Source of the DNA: Acetobacteraceae bacterium
Lineage (GTDB): Bacteria > Pseudomonadota > Alphaproteobacteria > Acetobacterales > Acetobacteraceae
NCBI GenBank assembly: GCA_947478535.1
Contig: CANJXD010000087.1
Coordinates: 1-15,061 of the forward strand
Direction of reading: 5' to 3'
Length of the DNA: 15,061 nt
A program made the position numbers and the translations under genes. The notes below the pieces were generated by a model. It saw only the letters and a program-made list of their open reading frames with translations. It was not told the origin of the DNA and searched no databases. Of the stretch, positions 13,689 to 15,061 are shown one piece after another (positions within the stretch are counted from its first letter, which is position 1; every line of letters begins with the position of its first letter).

Positions 13689-14750
13689 ATGCCCGAGACA
13701 GACCCCGACGCCCCCCGCTGGCAAGCCCTGCTGGATCGCCAGGCCACCCCCGCCTGCGGCCCGTTCCTCTACGCGGTGACGACGCAGGGCGTGTTCTGCC
13801 GCCCCGGCTGCCCCTCCCGCCCGCCACTCCGCCGCAACACCCGCTTCTTCGCCGATCCCGCTGGCGCCGAGGCCGCCGGTTTCCGCGCCTGCAAGCGCTG
13901 CGACCCCAAGGGGGAGCGCGCCGGGCTGCATGCCGCCGCCGTCCGCGCCGCCTGCGAGTTGATCGAGGCCGCCGAGACCATTCCCAGCCTCGCCACGCTG
14001 GCGGCCCGCGCCGGCTATGCCCGCCACCATTTCCTCCGCCTGTTCCGGGACATCACCGGCGTCACCCCCCGCAGCTATGCGGAGGCGGTGCGGGGCCGGC
14101 GCTTGCAGGCCTCACTCGCCGCCGGGGACCGGGTGGCGGAAGCCGTGGCCGGCGCCGGCTTCGGCAGCGAATCCCGGGTCTATGAGGCAACCGGCCGCCA
14201 CCTCGGCATGACACCGGGCACCGCCAGGCGCGGCGGCGCCGGGGAGGTGATCCGCATCGCCCGCGCCAGTTCCGCCATGGGGCCGCTGCTGGTCGGCGCA
14301 ACCGCGGCCGGCATCTGCTTCATCGGCTTCGCGGAAGCGCCGGACGCGCTCGAAGGGGACCTCCGCGCCCGCTTCCCCGCCGCGCGGATCGAGGAGGCGG
14401 AGGATGGGCTGGCGGAGACGGTGCGCCAGGTCGTGGCCTTCATCGCCGAGCCGGCGGCAGCGCTCGCTTTGCCGCTCGACCTGCGCGGCACGGCCTTCCA
14501 GCGCCGGGTGTGGGAGGCGCTGGTCAGCATCCCGCTTGGCGAAACCCGCAGCTATTCCGGGCTCGCCGCCGCCATGGGCCAGCCGGCGGCGACGCGGGCC
14601 GTGGCGCGGGCTTGCGCGCAGAACCCGGTGGCGCTCGCCGTGCCCTGCCACCGCGTGATCGGCGCGAGCGGCGACCTCACGGGCTATCGCTGGGGCGTGC
14701 CGCGCAAGGCGGCGCTGCTGGAGGCCGAACGCCTGGCCCGCAAGGGGTAG
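13689..14750 (+). CDS. ada: Ada: bifunctional methyl-DNA repair protein and transcriptional activator
   Basis: At 353 residues this matches the usual Ada length. The N-terminal domain has the four zinc cysteines, Cys37 and Cys41 (FCRPGC) and Cys68 and Cys71 (CKRC), of which the first accepts a methyl group from phosphotriesters. An AraC-type helix-turn-helix region follows (LATLAARAGYARHHFLRLFRDITGVTPRSYAE). The C-terminal O6-methylguanine methyltransferase domain ends with VPCHRV, with the acceptor Cys320, and RWGVPRKAALLEAE. All key residues are intact, so it should repair alkylated DNA and activate its own regulon. The ATG at 13689 fits the family start; an in-frame ATG at 13653 is the alternative. 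Neither has a Shine-Dalgarno. Its stop abuts the stop of the - strand gene with no gap. Confidence 0.93.
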   Translation: MPETDPDAPRWQALLDRQATPACGPFLYAVTTQGVFCRPGCPSRPPLRRNTRFFADPAGAEAAGFRACKRCDPKGERAGLHAAAVRAACELIEAAETIPSLATLAARAGYARHHFLRLFRDITGVTPRSYAEAVRGRRLQASLAAGDRVAEAVAGAGFGSESRVYEATGRHLGMTPGTARRGGAGEVIRIARASSAMGPLLVGATAAGICFIGFAEAPDALEGDLRARFPAARIEEAEDGLAETVRQVVAFIAEPAAALALPLDLRGTAFQRRVWEALVSIPLGETRSYSGLAAAMGQPAATRAVARACAQNPVALAVPCHRVIGASGDLTGYRWGVPRKAALLEAERLARKG

Positions 14751-15061
14751 TCAGTTCGCCGTCGGTGCCGCTTCTGGTGCCGGGGCGGCGGCAGGTGCGG
14801 GTGCCGGGGCCGGCGCTTGTGCGGGCGCCGGCGTGGGCGTGGGCGTGGCTGTGGGCGCCGCGGGTGCCCCGCGCAGCGCCAGCCTTTCCCGCCCGATGCC
14901 GGCACCGCCGACGATCGTCCATTCCCCGTCCAGGCTGCCATCCGGGTGCAGGGTATAGATGCCGATGCCTGGCTGGGTGGCCGGCCCATAGGTCACGGCG
15001 ATGGTGCGGCCGGAGGCGAAACCCCGCCCTTCCACCACCTGCCCGCCGACCCGCCAGCGAA
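14751..15061 (-). CDS. C-terminal part of a second secreted-type protein, paralogue of the gene at 5605 (5' end cut by window edge)
   Basis: About 102 residues are visible, reading in from the right edge. The first part (RWRVGGQVVEGRGFASGRTI, then IYTLHPDGSLDGEW and GIGRERL) aligns along its length with WRIGGETIQGIGVSNGRTL, VLEGIW and GLGRERL of the 5605 gene. The two are therefore members of one family. The tail is different: about 35 residues of Ala/Pro/Thr repeats (PAPAQAPAPAPAPAAAPAPE), probably disordered. The N terminus, where a signal peptide would be expected by analogy, lies outside the window. An internal GTG at 15038 is not the true start, because the homology continues past it. 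The function is unknown. Confidence 0.75.
   Translation of the reverse strand, partial: RWRVGGQVVEGRGFASGRTIAVTYGPATQPGIGIYTLHPDGSLDGEWTIVGGAGIGRERLALRGAPAAPTATPTPTPAPAQAPAPAPAPAAAPAPEAAPTAN
14760..14855 (-). repeat. Ala-Pro/Thr-Pro low-complexity coding repeat
   Basis: This short-period GC-rich stretch encodes alternating Pro and Ala/Thr residues at the C terminus of the - strand gene. Such repeats often change length by slippage and form flexible tails. Confidence 0.6.

Noticed and set aside
11438..13747. 769-codon open frame on the - strand
   Set aside because: It is antisense to glcF, the lipoprotein, the Bug receptor and the TPR gene, and has the composition of a GC-driven shadow.
14760..14855. 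Short-period repeat considered as a CRISPR-like or iteron array
   Set aside because: The units are only a few bases long, without spacers, and are explained by an in-frame Ala/Pro/Thr tail.

Overview
This is a very GC-rich window, with G or C at most third codon positions, and it looks like an alphaproteobacterial chromosome. My best guess is Acetobacteraceae (Roseomonas and relatives). The guess rests on the C-minus, 41-residue L36 protein, the GlcDEF set, an orphan tricarboxylate-transporter binding protein and the overall gene style. It comes from remembered family traits, not from a search. I see no insertion sequence, phage gene, CRISPR array, tRNA or rRNA.

Left part (1-5070), all on the + strand: the C-terminal end of an RluA/RluC-type pseudouridine synthase, a large AsmA-family envelope protein, and a DUF533 (YebE/TerB-like) protein. 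The DUF533 gene is joined by a 4-base ATGA overlap to an acyl-CoA dehydrogenase-fold enzyme. That enzyme lacks the usual catalytic glutamate and resembles 3-sulfinopropanoyl-CoA desulfinase.

Middle (5071-6130): a 303-base stretch holds a possible 26-codon ORF and a good sigma70-like promoter, followed by rpmJ (ribosomal protein L36), which was too short for routine ORF calling. A perfect 17-bp hairpin follows rpmJ and points towards a small secreted protein gene on the - strand.

glc region (6131-11926): an operon-like run of glcD, glcE, an M81 (MlrC-like) metallopeptidase, glcF and a small Cys-containing lipoprotein. Most joints are 4-base ATGA or GTGA overlaps. GlcDEF oxidises glycolate to glyoxylate at the membrane. 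The M81 enzyme sits between two subunits of this complex and the lipoprotein is coupled to glcF, so either may have a related job, but neither role is known.

Right part (11993-15061): an orphan tripartite tricarboxylate transporter (Bug/TctC) binding protein, a periplasmic TPR protein, and a full-length Ada alkylation-response regulator/repair protein. The window ends with a second secreted - strand gene, cut by the edge, that is a clear paralogue of the one at 5605-5997. These two are the only - strand genes I support. The most interesting items are the desulfinase-like enzyme, the M81 gene inside the glc operon, the paralogous secreted pair, and the small lipoprotein coupled to glcF. Nothing here amounts to a clearly new multi-gene system.
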